From: an uncultured Clostridia bacterium
GTDB lineage: Bacteria; Bacillota; Clostridia; TANB77; CAG-508
Length of the DNA: 12,409 nt
Direction of reading: 5' to 3'
Assembly (NCBI GenBank): GCA_944393755.1
Contig: CALYBF010000031.1
Location: 1 to 12,409, forward strand
Numbering within the stretch: the stretch's first letter is position 1; every line of letters begins with the position of its first letter. Shown one piece after another: positions 1 through 7,104 of this stretch. The notes under the pieces are model-generated. The model saw nothing but the letters and a program-made list of their open reading frames with translations, was not told where the DNA came from and ran no database searches. A program made the translations under genes and the position numbers.

Positions 1-26
1 TGATTTTAAAACTGTTTCTTTAAATA

Positions 27-645
27 TTATTCATCTTCTAATGTTTCATCATATTCAAATTCATAATCTGTATCATAATTTGTAATTTTATTTTCTTGAT
101 TACTTTGTGTTATTTTCTTTGTACTTTCATCTATTTTTCTTTCTATTTCCTTTTTATCGTCTTGTTGCTTTTTCATATTTTTATCATGTTTTTTTTGCAT
201 TTCCTTTAAAATTTGGTTTGTTTGCTCTTTTTTGTTTTGTATGCATCTATTCATAATATTATTTGTTTTTTCTATTAAATCTGGTACGTAGTCTAGTAAT
301 TTATCTAATGAAGAGCTATGATTTACAGGTAATAATTTAACATTATTAGGTTGTATTACTAAAAACGCAATTGGGTTAATTGTAACACCGAGCACCAGAT
401 CCCCCACCAAATGGTAATCTATATTGTATTTCTTCTTCTTTTTCCTTTTTACTATATTCATCTACTGTCTCTCCACTAAACTCACTTCCACCTGCCGCAA
501 AACCGAATGATACTTTTGATATTGGTATTATAACAATATTATTTGATGTTTCTATTGGCTCTCCTATTATAGTATTTACATCTACCATATCTTGTATACT
601 ATTCATAGCTGTAAGCATAAGACCTTCTATTGGATGTTCGCTCAT
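27..645 (-). pseudogene. gerW: Sporulation protein GerW/YtfJ, interrupted by a one-base insertion
   Basis: GerW (YtfJ) is a small sporulation protein; the family is linked to spore germination in Bacillus. The first 80 or so residues match it closely: start MSEHPIEGLM, then DVNTIIGEPIET, then VSFGFAAGGSEF, then PFGGGSGA. The frame then stops early (about residue 89). The expected continuation, GVTINPIAFLVI and the helix SLDKLLDYVPDLIEK, is in the neighbouring frame. Removing the G at plus-strand position 390 joins both parts into one 205-residue protein. The start is well supported by AAGGAGAGGATAGAA before the ATG. It overlaps the end of ytfI by 47 bases, so the two are probably translated together. 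The tail beyond about residue 125 is a Lys/Glu/Gln-rich, probably disordered or coiled extension that makes the protein longer than the roughly 150-residue Bacillus form. Family identity is strong; whether the break is real or an error is open. Confidence 0.88.
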
Positions 646-1264
646 TTCTATCCTCTCCTTCTTTTTTATTTAAGATATATATTATATTTATAATATGTAT
701 CATTTTTATTTGAAATATACCTGAAAATTCTATATTTAACATATTTTTATTTAAAAATACCGGTTTTATATCATATTTTTGTTTTTTATAATTTTCCACT
801 TTATTTCTTAATAAAAATGATATTAATGTGCTAATAAAAGGAATTATCATTGCTGTTACCACTGCGTTTTCTGTTCCTAATTCTATTTTTAGATTAAATT
901 TTTCTATTAATATTTTTATAGTTTTAGATATCTTTTTTAGTTTACTTGAAGTTATTTCCTTTTTTATTTTTTTAACATCAATTTTTCCAATCTCTTTTCT
1001 TATTTTTTCTTTTAATTTTACATTTGATTTAAACTTATTTAATTTTTCTTCTGTTATTTGTATTTTTATAATTGGTAAATTCTTTAAAATACATAATTTA
1101 AATAATATATAATAATTATTATTTGTATGTTTTTTATTTATTGTATTTGCATTAAAACTATATTTAAAATTTTCTATTTCAATTCTTATTTTTGAAAATA
1201 TTATTAATATTACACTTAATAATGAAAATACCAAAATACTTATTAATATAAAAAGAAAAACCAA
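599..1264 (-). CDS. ytfI: DUF2953 membrane protein, YtfI-like
   Basis: This 221-residue protein starts with one hydrophobic helix (about residues 2-24). A long Lys-rich, poorly conserved middle part follows (about 30-130). The C-terminal part resembles DUF2953: GTENAVVTAMIIPFIS at about residues 130-145, a short hydrophobic stretch, then DIKPVFLNKNMLNIEFSG with the family's typical Pro-x-Phe and Gly positions. The function of DUF2953/YtfI is not established. In Bacillus ytfI is next to ytfJ (gerW), and here the two overlap by 47 bases, which supports both calls. The start is a TTG at 1264, chosen because the Shine-Dalgarno sequence GGGGGGAG lies five bases upstream and the hydrophobic helix begins directly after it. 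It follows scpA by 71 bases and probably belongs to the recX-scpA transcript. Confidence 0.78.
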   Translation of the reverse strand: MVFLFILISILVFSLLSVILIIFSKIRIEIENFKYSFNANTINKKHTNNNYYILFKLCILKNLPIIKIQITEEKLNKFKSNVKLKEKIRKEIGKIDVKKIKKEITSSKLKKISKTIKILIEKFNLKIELGTENAVVTAMIIPFISTLISFLLRNKVENYKKQKYDIKPVFLNKNMLNIEFSGIFQIKMIHIINIIYILNKKEGEDRNERTSNRRSYAYSYE

Positions 1265-1335
1265 TATTCTCCCCCCTTTAGAGGTTTTATATTAGTTTTT
1301 CCAATTTTTTCTTTTTTAATCATTTTTTATAGATT

Positions 1336-2097
1336 TTATTTATTTACTACTTTTTTATCAGATTTTTTTACTAAAATATCTCCAAATAATTTTTCTTGGT
1401 CTGTTTCAACTTTACTTCTTCTAGATAATTCAAGAAGTCCTGAAAATGCTGTTACTACTTCTTGTTTATTATGTTTTTTAATTGAAAACAATTTATTAAA
1501 TATAAATTGTTTTTGCTTAATTAAAACTTTAAACATTTGCCTTACTTTACTTGCTACTGTATAATTATCTGTAATAGCAATTTTCTCAATGTTTTTAGCA
1601 TTTTGATTTATTTTACTTGCATTTTTTTCTATTACATTTTTATAAATATCTGGTATTACATTTTTATCATAATCTTTTTCTATTTTTTGTTTTGGAAGCT
1701 TAATTTCTTCTGGTTGTTTAAAATATCTATTTTGGTATTCTAAATAATTTTGTTTTAATATTTTACTTATTTCTTTGAACTTTTTATATTCTATTATTCT
1801 TCTAATTAGTTCATCTTCTGTTATTTCTTCTTCATCATCTTCTTGTTTTGGAAGTAGATTTTTCGATTTTAAATACAATAATGTAGTTGCCATTACTAAA
1901 AATTCACTTGCTATTTCTAAATTCATTTTTTCTTGTTCTTTTAAATAATCAACATATTGGTCTGTTATTTCACTTAAATTTATATCATAAATATTCATTT
2001 TGTTTTTTTCTATTAAATGACACAATAAATCTAGTGGTCCTTCAAAATTATCTATTTTTACTGCATATTTATTTGTTTCTAGTGTAAGTATTGGCAT
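1336..2097 (-). CDS. scpA: Segregation and condensation protein A (kleisin of the SMC complex)
   Basis: ScpA is the kleisin subunit that bridges the SMC heads and binds ScpB in the bacterial condensin complex for chromosome compaction and segregation. The N-terminal family signature is clear: YAVKIDNFEGPLDLLCHLIEKNKMNIYDI.. (residues about 12-40), then ITDQYVDYL and SEFLVMATTLLYLKSKNLLP. A charged linker follows, and the C-terminal winged-helix part holds VTAFSGLLELSRRSKV (about 216-231). At 253 residues it has the normal length. The ATG at 2097 has GGAGG inside the last codons of recX, and only three bases separate the recX stop from this start, so translation is likely coupled. scpB, which usually follows scpA, is not in the 71-base gap before ytfI nor elsewhere in the window. 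Confidence 0.95.
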   Translation of the reverse strand: MPILTLETNKYAVKIDNFEGPLDLLCHLIEKNKMNIYDINLSEITDQYVDYLKEQEKMNLEIASEFLVMATTLLYLKSKNLLPKQEDDEEEITEDELIRRIIEYKKFKEISKILKQNYLEYQNRYFKQPEEIKLPKQKIEKDYDKNVIPDIYKNVIEKNASKINQNAKNIEKIAITDNYTVASKVRQMFKVLIKQKQFIFNKLFSIKKHNKQEVVTAFSGLLELSRRSKVETDQEKLFGDILVKKSDKKVVNK

Positions 2098-2100
2098 TGT

Positions 2101-2544
2101 TTATTCCTCCATTGCATTATTTATATTATCTTTCTTATATCCTTTTTTTAATAAAAATTGAACAATTTCTTCTTGTTCCATAGTTGTAGATTTTTTATAT
2201 ATTATGTTTCTTGCAGATTTCATTTCATATTCTTCTAATTCTTCTTTATTTTCGTGCATATAATCTTCTATATCATTTTTATTAAGTCCTTTTGACATTA
2301 ATTTATATTTTATTTCCTTTATGGACATATTTTTTAAAACCATAAAATTGTTTACAGTTTTTTCTATATATTCTTTATCATTAATATATCCTGCTTCTTT
2401 TAAATATTCGATTATATCTTCTAACATATTTTCTTCTATATCTTTTTGGAACTTTGTTCTTACTTCTTGTTCTGTTCTTTTTTTATATAAAATATATCTT
2501 AATACTTTTGTTTTTCCTTTATCAAATTCTTCTACTGTATACAT
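2101..2544 (-). CDS. recX: RecX family regulator of RecA
   Basis: RecX proteins bind RecA filaments and limit recombinase activity. This 147-residue protein has the family's three-helix tandem repeats: ALRYIL-like VLRYILYKKRTEQEVRTKF (about 14-32), ..DIIEYLKEAGYINDKEYIEK (about 43-62) with the typical GYI-D-E/K-Y motif, MSIKEIKYKLMSKGL (about 73-87), and a last repeat EIVQFLLKKGY (about 126-136). The start is the ATG at 2544 preceded by AGAGG. It is the first gene of a tight recX-scpA-ytfI-gerW run with its own predicted promoter. In many bacteria recX lies directly downstream of recA; here an unrelated RhuM-Fic gene separates them. Confidence 0.88.
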   Translation of the reverse strand: MYTVEEFDKGKTKVLRYILYKKRTEQEVRTKFQKDIEENMLEDIIEYLKEAGYINDKEYIEKTVNNFMVLKNMSIKEIKYKLMSKGLNKNDIEDYMHENKEELEEYEMKSARNIIYKKSTTMEQEEIVQFLLKKGYKKDNINNAMEE

Positions 2545-2567
2545 TTTTACCTCTTTTCTTTTTAAAT

Positions 2568-2596
2568 ATTTTACTATAAAGAAAATGAAATATCAA
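2568..2596 (-). promoter_or_regulatory. Predicted sigma-A promoter of the recX-scpA-ytfI-gerW operon
   Basis: On the minus strand TTGATA (2596-2591) and TAAAAT (2573-2568) are 17 bases apart and lie 24 bases upstream of the recX start. The short A/T-rich leader with AGAGG fits a leader-type mRNA. The spacing is optimal for a housekeeping promoter, though in DNA this AT-rich some matches arise by chance. Confidence 0.55.
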
Positions 2597-2641
2597 GGAA
2601 TAACTTAAATTTAAATAAAATATATATTTTTCATTTCACTT

Positions 2642-3616
2642 CTAACCAATAGCATTATCACTACTTAAAAAATTCATAACCAAATCTATAATTATTTCTT
2701 TTTCTTTAGGGTTGGACTCAGCAATAAGTAATGTTAATGCAACTAATGTATTATTATCTATTGTTTGTTCTCCATTTTTATATAAGATGCCATAGAAACT
2801 TAAGAAATATATAAATAATGTTGCTGCTATTCTTTTATTTCCATCTGCAAACACGTGATTTTTGACTACTAAATATAAAAAGTTTGCACCTTTTTCTTCT
2901 ATACTTCTATATACATCTTCTCCACCAAATGTTTGATAAATATTTCCTATAATTGACTCCAATCCTTTATTTCTTTCTACTGCAAATAATTCGCTTTCTT
3001 CATTAAACTTAAGTTTATTAATAATAGCTATACAATCTTCATATTTTATTTCTCTTTCGTCTATATTTCCCTTTACTTTTTTTAATTTCTTATGGTCATA
3101 ATCATCTAATATGTTTAATGCTTTTGAGTAACTTCCAATTACTTTTAATATTTCTTTTGCGTCATTTCCTTCTAATCTTTCATCAATTCTATTTGCTATA
3201 TCTATTAATTTTATTGTTTTTTCTAAATATTCTAATCTTTTTTGATTTACAGCATAACCTTTTAACATATAGTCTTTTAAAACTTTATTTGCCCATTGTC
3301 TAAATTTTGTACCTTCTTTTGATCGTACTCTATATCCCACTGATATAATTACATCCAAATTATAATATTCTATATTCCTTGTAACCGTTCTCCCACTTTC
3401 GTTTTGAACTGTTGCAAAATTTGCAACAGTTGAATTTCTGTCTAATTCACCTTCTTTATAAATATTATTTATGTGTCTTGATAAAACAGATTTATCTCTA
3501 TTAAATAATTCTGTCATTTGTTCAAGATTTAACCACACTGTTTCATCTTTTAAATTTACCTCTAATTTTACTCCTTGATTTTCAAATAAAATAATTTCGT
3601 TCTTTTTTTCTTCCAT
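2642..3616 (-). CDS. RhuM-family protein fused to a C-terminal Fic/Doc domain
   Basis: The first ~110 residues match the RhuM family: VWLNLEQMTELFNRDKSVLSRHI, then NIYKEGELDRNSTVANFATVQ, then the YYNLDVIISVGYRVRSKEGTKFRQWA block (about 84-109). After a helical linker, the C-terminal half is a Fic/Doc fold with the catalytic loop HVFADGNKR at residues 254-262. The His, Phe, Asp, Asn and Arg of the Fic signature are present. Lys261 replaces the second Gly of the AMP-transferring type (HPFxxGNGR), so the loop is closer to Doc (HxFxDANKR), a kinase toxin of EF-Tu. Whether it transfers AMP, phosphate or another group cannot be read from sequence. No antitoxin gene is adjacent. The start is an ATG after AAGGAG, and a strong promoter of its own lies upstream. 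It sits between recA and recX like a cargo or defence gene. Confidence 0.87.
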   Translation of the reverse strand: MEEKKNEIILFENQGVKLEVNLKDETVWLNLEQMTELFNRDKSVLSRHINNIYKEGELDRNSTVANFATVQNESGRTVTRNIEYYNLDVIISVGYRVRSKEGTKFRQWANKVLKDYMLKGYAVNQKRLEYLEKTIKLIDIANRIDERLEGNDAKEILKVIGSYSKALNILDDYDHKKLKKVKGNIDEREIKYEDCIAIINKLKFNEESELFAVERNKGLESIIGNIYQTFGGEDVYRSIEEKGANFLYLVVKNHVFADGNKRIAATLFIYFLSFYGILYKNGEQTIDNNTLVALTLLIAESNPKEKEIIIDLVMNFLSSDNAIG

Positions 3617-3678
3617 AATACAACACTCCTTTTTTTTATTTAATAATTTAATTTAACCCTTTTTAACTTGTTGTCTGT

Positions 3679-3707
3679 ATTTTACTATTTATTCAATATT
3701 TTGTCAA
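3679..3707 (-). promoter_or_regulatory. Predicted sigma-A promoter of the RhuM-Fic gene
   Basis: TTGACA (3707-3702, minus strand) is followed after 17 bases by TAAAAT (3684-3679), a near-consensus promoter. It lies downstream of the recA terminator and 62 bases before the RhuM-Fic start, so this gene should be transcribed independently of recA. Confidence 0.65.
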
Positions 3708-3746
3708 CAGTTTTATTTACTTTTTTATAAATTTTTCTTTGGAAAT

Positions 3747-3788
3747 AAAAAAGAGCTAATTAGATAAAACATTTATCTAATTTAGCCC
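3747..3788 (-). terminator. Rho-independent terminator of recA
   Basis: On the minus strand GGGCTAA-A-TTAGATAAA pairs with TTTATCTAATTAGCTC around a TGT loop (about 16 pairs, one bulged A), followed by TTTTTT. It starts 22 bases after the recA stop. Confidence 0.92.
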
Positions 3789-3810
3789 CTATTCTTTATT
3801 TTTTCTTTAA

Positions 3811-4863
3811 TTATTCTTCGTCTTCGTCATCTTCTTTACTTGGTAAATCTTCACCTAAACTTTGTTCAAAAGCCTTAGCAAAATTGTCTCTTACTTTTGA
3901 TTCTATTTCATCTAAAACTTCTGGATTTTCTTTTAAATATTTTTTAACATTTTCTCTTCCTTGACCAATTCTTTCACCATTATAACTAAACCAAGAACCT
4001 GCTTTTTCAACTATATCTAAGTTTACAGCCATATCTAAAATATTTCCTTCTTTAGAAATACCTTGTCCATAAACTACATCAAATTCTGCTTCTCTAAATG
4101 GTGGTGCAACTTTATTTTTAACAACTTTAACACGTACTCTATTTCCTTTTATTTCTCCGTCTTGTTTAATATTTTCTATTTTTCTAATATCCATTCTGAC
4201 AGAAGCATAGAATTTTAAAGCACGTCCACCTGTTGTTGTTTCTGGGTTTCCAAACATAACTCCTATTTTTTCTCTTAACTGATTTATAAATATTAAAACT
4301 GTTTTAGATTTATTAATAGCTCCAGCAAGTTTTCTTAATGCTTGAGACATAAGTCTTGCTTGAAGTCCCATATGAGAGTCTCCCATATCTCCGTCTATTT
4401 CAGCTTTTGGAACTAAAGCTGCAACAGAGTCAACTACTACTACATCTAAAGCCCCACTTCTAATTAAACTTTCTGTAATTTCTAATGCTTGTTCTCCTGT
4501 ATCTGGTTGTGAAACTATTAAATTATCAATATCAACGCCTAACTTTTTAGCATAAACTGGATCTAATGCGTGTTCTGCATCAATAAAAGCTGCTTCTCCA
4601 CCCATTTTTTGTGCTTCTGCAATTATGTGTAATGCTAAAGTTGTCTTACCAGAAGATTCTGGTCCATATACTTCTATAATTCTACCTCTTGGAACTCCGC
4701 CTATACCTAAAGCTATATCTAAGCTTAAAGCTCCTGTTGGTATTGCTTCTATTTCCATAGCTTTAAAATCTCCAAGTTTCATTACTGAACCTTTTCCAAA
4801 TTGTTTTTCGATTTGGCTCATAGCCACTTCTAATGCTTTTTTCTTTTCTGTATTTTCTTCCAT
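3811..4863 (-). CDS. recA: Recombinase RecA
   Basis: RecA forms ATP-dependent filaments on single-stranded DNA, pairs homologous strands and stimulates LexA self-cleavage. The 350-residue protein has all family marks: Walker A GPESSGKT (residues 67-74), the catalytic region DAEHALDP, Walker B VVVVDSVAAL, the L1/L2 DNA-binding regions around MGLQARLMSQALRKL and NPETTTGGRALKFYASVR, and an acidic end EDDEDEE. The frame stays open 15 codons further upstream (to 4908), but the ATG at 4863 is the start: AAGGAGG sits at the right distance and the N-terminus MEENTEKKKALE.. is typical. The upstream ATG would overlap the -10 box. A sigma-A promoter, a possible LexA site and a strong terminator frame it as a single-gene transcript. 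recX is displaced from its common place directly downstream. Confidence 0.98.
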   Translation of the reverse strand: MEENTEKKKALEVAMSQIEKQFGKGSVMKLGDFKAMEIEAIPTGALSLDIALGIGGVPRGRIIEVYGPESSGKTTLALHIIAEAQKMGGEAAFIDAEHALDPVYAKKLGVDIDNLIVSQPDTGEQALEITESLIRSGALDVVVVDSVAALVPKAEIDGDMGDSHMGLQARLMSQALRKLAGAINKSKTVLIFINQLREKIGVMFGNPETTTGGRALKFYASVRMDIRKIENIKQDGEIKGNRVRVKVVKNKVAPPFREAEFDVVYGQGISKEGNILDMAVNLDIVEKAGSWFSYNGERIGQGRENVKKYLKENPEVLDEIESKVRDNFAKAFEQSLGEDLPSKEDDEDEE

Positions 4864-4884
4864 AATATTCCTCCTTAAATTAAT

Positions 4885-4898
4885 TGAACTTTTGTTTG
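4885..4898 (-). promoter_or_regulatory. recA: Possible LexA (SOS) operator at the recA transcription start
   Basis: The minus strand reads CAAACAAAAGTTCA at 4898-4885. Compared with the Firmicutes SOS box CGAAC-RNRY-GTTYG it keeps one perfect half (GTTC) and one half with a single change (AAAC for GAAC). It lies about 9-22 bases after the -10 box, a good place for repression. With three mismatches to the full consensus it could be chance. Confidence 0.35.
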
Positions 4899-4906
4899 AT
4901 ATACAC

Positions 4907-4934
4907 ATTATATACCAAATTTTTGTTTTGTCAA
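4907..4934 (-). promoter_or_regulatory. recA: Predicted sigma-A promoter of recA
   Basis: A perfect TTGACA (4934-4929, minus strand) and a perfect TATAAT (4912-4907) are separated by 16 bases, in the 96-base gap between the upstream solute-binding protein gene and recA. Confidence 0.8.
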
Positions 4935-4959
4935 CTATTTTTTGTAATTTTTTTATATT

Positions 4960-6546
4960 TTATTTATACCAGCCTTCAATTCCATAAAATTGATTAAACC
5001 AATTTGGTGTTATATCTCCTACTAAACCTGAATTGTAAGCAATTGTATATTTGTTGTTATATAAACTTATATATGGCATATCAGTTTTATAAATCTCGGC
5101 TAATCTTTTGTAATCTTCTTTTAATATATTTTCATCTGTTGTATTTTTAGTTTCATTTAATAAATTATTAACTTCTTCATTTGGATAATTTGCAATATTA
5201 TTACTTCCAAAAAAAATGTCTAAATTAGGACTTGGTGATAATGTCATAGAACATAAAGCAATATCAAAATTTCTAGTGTTTATAGAATTATTATACTGTT
5301 CATCAGATGCTTGAATTATATTTATTATTATGCCTTGTGCCCCTAATTGGCTTTTAATATTTTCAGCAACTGCAACTTTATTTGCATCACTTGCTCTTAC
5401 TAATAAATTCAGTTCTAGCCTTACTGTTTTTCTATTTTCTGTTTTCTGCCAAGAACCTTTTCTTAAAGACCATCCTGCATCTGTTAATTCTTTTTTTGCT
5501 TGTTCTACATTATAGCCACTACTTGCATCTTGCTCTTGGTATAACCAATTACCATAATCAATTGGGAAACTACTTGTAAAACATTTGCCCCCTAAAGAAT
5601 TAGAATTAATATTTTCTTTATCTATAGAATATGAAATTGCTTTTCTTACTTCTTGCCTACTAACTAAATTATTTCCAAAGTTAAATGCTAAAAATGTATG
5701 CTCTCTTCCTTTTATCTCTTTTGGTGTATAACCTATTGTTCCTATATATTCTTGTATTCTATCATTATCTGTTGCAATTAAATCAATTCCTCCAACTTTA
5801 AAACTATTATATAATTCTCCTATTGAAGAATATAGATTAACAGTAATTGTTTCTATTATACTATCTTTTTCTTTATTCCAATAACTTGAATTTTTAGATA
5901 ATGTAATATAAGAACTTTGTACATCTGTTATTTTAAACATACCTGTTCCTACCGGAGAAGTATTTTTAGTCGTTGTTGTAAAATCTTCATTTTCATAATA
6001 GCTACTAGATAGTATAGGAAATGTTAGATTATATTCAAAAAATGGAATATCACTATCTAAATTTATTCTTAATGTATAATCATCTATAATATCTACCCCT
6101 GTTACATTTTGAACATTTGCAGAATAAATTGTACTTGTGTCTTTTAGCCTATCAATCGTAAATTTTACATCTTGTGCCATAAAAACTTGTCCGTCAGACC
6201 ATCTAACATTTTCTCTTAATTTAATTAGATATGAATTACCACTCTCTTTTGCCCACTCTGATGCAAGACAAGGTATTGCTTTATAATCTGAGCTTAAATC
6301 AACTAATGGTTCATAGATTAATTTTGTAATACTTTGTACATTTTTATTGTTACTAAGAATTGGGTTTATTGTATCTAAACCTGCTATACCAAGTTTTATT
6401 TCTTTTACTCTATCATCTTGATTGCTTGCTGTATATTCTTCCTCTTGTTTTTTTACTTCTTCATCTTGTCTAATTATATATAGAGCAAAAACTAAAATAA
6501 TTATAATAAAAACTATAAATATATATTTGATCCAATTTGATTTCAT
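4960..6546 (-). CDS. Peptide-type ABC transporter solute-binding protein (SBP_bac_5 family), membrane-anchored
   Basis: Family 5 solute-binding proteins capture oligopeptides, nickel or similar ligands outside the membrane and deliver them to an ABC permease. The 528-residue protein shows the family pattern: LGIAGLDTINPILSNN near the start, VQSITKLIYEPLVDL, the motif LRENVRWSDGQVFMAQDVKFT, TSPVGTGMFKI, FLAFNFGNN..VRKAISYSIDKENI, and a C-terminal DMPYISLYNNKYTIAYN. It begins with a hydrophobic helix (about residues 7-25) after MKSNWIK. No lipobox Cys follows, so it is probably held by an uncleaved N-terminal helix rather than as a lipoprotein. The ATG at 6546 has AGGTG upstream. No permease or ATPase gene lies nearby, so the ligand and partner cannot be inferred. 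No clear terminator follows, so some transcripts may run into recA. Confidence 0.9.
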   Translation of the reverse strand: MKSNWIKYIFIVFIIIILVFALYIIRQDEEVKKQEEEYTASNQDDRVKEIKLGIAGLDTINPILSNNKNVQSITKLIYEPLVDLSSDYKAIPCLASEWAKESGNSYLIKLRENVRWSDGQVFMAQDVKFTIDRLKDTSTIYSANVQNVTGVDIIDDYTLRINLDSDIPFFEYNLTFPILSSSYYENEDFTTTTKNTSPVGTGMFKITDVQSSYITLSKNSSYWNKEKDSIIETITVNLYSSIGELYNSFKVGGIDLIATDNDRIQEYIGTIGYTPKEIKGREHTFLAFNFGNNLVSRQEVRKAISYSIDKENINSNSLGGKCFTSSFPIDYGNWLYQEQDASSGYNVEQAKKELTDAGWSLRKGSWQKTENRKTVRLELNLLVRASDANKVAVAENIKSQLGAQGIIINIIQASDEQYNNSINTRNFDIALCSMTLSPSPNLDIFFGSNNIANYPNEEVNNLLNETKNTTDENILKEDYKRLAEIYKTDMPYISLYNNKYTIAYNSGLVGDITPNWFNQFYGIEGWYK

Positions 6547-6567
6547 AATTCACCTCATACAAGTAAT

Positions 6568-6596
6568 ATAATACATTAATTCTTAAAAAAATTCAA
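6568..6596 (-). promoter_or_regulatory. Predicted sigma-A promoter of the solute-binding protein gene
   Basis: TTGAAT (6596-6591, minus strand) and TATTAT (6573-6568) are 17 bases apart and lie 21 bases before the start codon, giving a very short leader. The spoVS terminator just upstream isolates this gene from spoVS. Confidence 0.55.
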
Positions 6597-6671
6597 GCAA
6601 TATTGAAATTTCGAAAAATATTTTTTTAATTTACTTGTTTTTTCTTTCTTTATTTTGATTCTCTCTCACAC

Positions 6672-6699
6672 AAAAACAGACTGTTACTCACAGCCTGTT
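6672..6699 (-). terminator. Rho-independent terminator of spoVS
   Basis: On the minus strand AACAGGCTG pairs with CAGTCTGTT (nine pairs, one G-T) around a seven-base loop, followed by TTTTTGT. It lies 13 bases beyond the spoVS stop. The plus strand also has a T-rich run after the hairpin, so it could act both ways. Confidence 0.82.
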
Positions 6700-6712
6700 A
6701 ATTTTTTATTTT

Positions 6713-6976
6713 TTAAGTTCTTGATTCTACAATTAGTTTTATACCAGTTCTATCTTCCCCTTCAACTTCCACCTCTGCAAATGCTGGTATACAAACTAGA
6801 TCAACTCCTGAAGGTGCTACAAAACCTCTTGCTATTGCTACAGCTTTTACTGCTTGATTTAATGCTCCTGCTCCAATTGCTTGCATCTCTGCTTTGTTTG
6901 ATTCTTTTACCAAACCAGCTATTGCTCCTGCTACTGAATTTGGGTTTGATTTTGATGAAATTTTTAAAACTTCCAT
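6713..6976 (-). CDS. spoVS: Stage V sporulation protein S
   Basis: SpoVS is a small Alba-like protein that acts around sporulation and septation in Bacillus; its molecular job is not settled. The 87-residue protein is highly conserved along its whole length: MEVLKISSKSNPNSVAGAIA, then the AEMQAIGAGALNQAVKAVAIARG stretch (about residues 29-51), VDLVCIPAFAEVEVEGEDRTGIKL and a final VESR. The start is the ATG at 6976 behind AGGAGGCAAAGGAA. The order rny-ymdB-spoVS is a familiar Firmicutes arrangement. The 144-base gap to ymdB carries a predicted sigma-A promoter, a Spo0A-box match and three short repeats, so the gene is probably controlled apart from ymdB at least in part. A strong terminator follows. 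Confidence 0.97.
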   Translation of the reverse strand: MEVLKISSKSNPNSVAGAIAGLVKESNKAEMQAIGAGALNQAVKAVAIARGFVAPSGVDLVCIPAFAEVEVEGEDRTGIKLIVESRT

Positions 6977-7028
6977 TTCCTTTGCCTCCTATAATTTTAT
7001 TTTTGTTGTTGCAACTTTTACATTTTGT

Positions 7029-7057
7029 ATTTTACAATATCTGGAAATAAATGTAAA
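7029..7057 (-). promoter_or_regulatory. spoVS: Predicted promoter of spoVS
   Basis: TTTACA (7057-7052, minus strand) and TAAAAT (7034-7029) are 17 bases apart, 52 bases before the spoVS start. In Bacillus spoVS is read by sigma-H; I did not find a convincing sigma-H site here, so the sigma factor is inferred only from the -35/-10 match. Confidence 0.5.
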
Positions 7058-7080
7058 TAGTTTTCTGGAAATTTCTGGAA
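7039..7080 (-). repeat. Three TCTGGAA direct repeats around the spoVS promoter
   Basis: The plus strand carries TCTGGAA at 7040-7046, 7064-7070 and 7074-7080, the last two in register 10 bases apart (TTCTGGAAATTTCTGGAA). One copy lies between the -35 and -10 boxes and two lie just upstream of the -35 box, as expected of binding sites for a regulator. The protein is unknown. Confidence 0.5.
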
Positions 7081-7104
7081 GTTTTCATCGCAATAAATGA
7101 CATT

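Noticed and set aside
828..1112. Plus-strand open frame inside ytfI, and similar long plus-strand frames inside scpA, recX, recA, the solute-binding protein, spoVS, ymdB and rny
   Set aside because: They are shadows of real minus-strand genes: Leu/Phe/Ile-rich, without ribosome sites or recognisable domains.
2574..2641. AAATGAAA/TTTCATTT inverted repeat after the RhuM-Fic gene as a terminator
   Set aside because: The arms are about 40 bases apart and purely A/T-rich apart from one G-C pair, and they overlap the recX promoter.
4864..4908. Upstream ATG extending RecA by 15 residues
   Set aside because: It overlaps the promoter -10 box, and the AAGGAGG site clearly serves the ATG at 4863.
6605..6620. 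TTTCGAA near the solute-binding protein promoter as a second Spo0A box
   Set aside because: It differs from TGTCGAA at a core position in a very AT-rich stretch; chance is likely.
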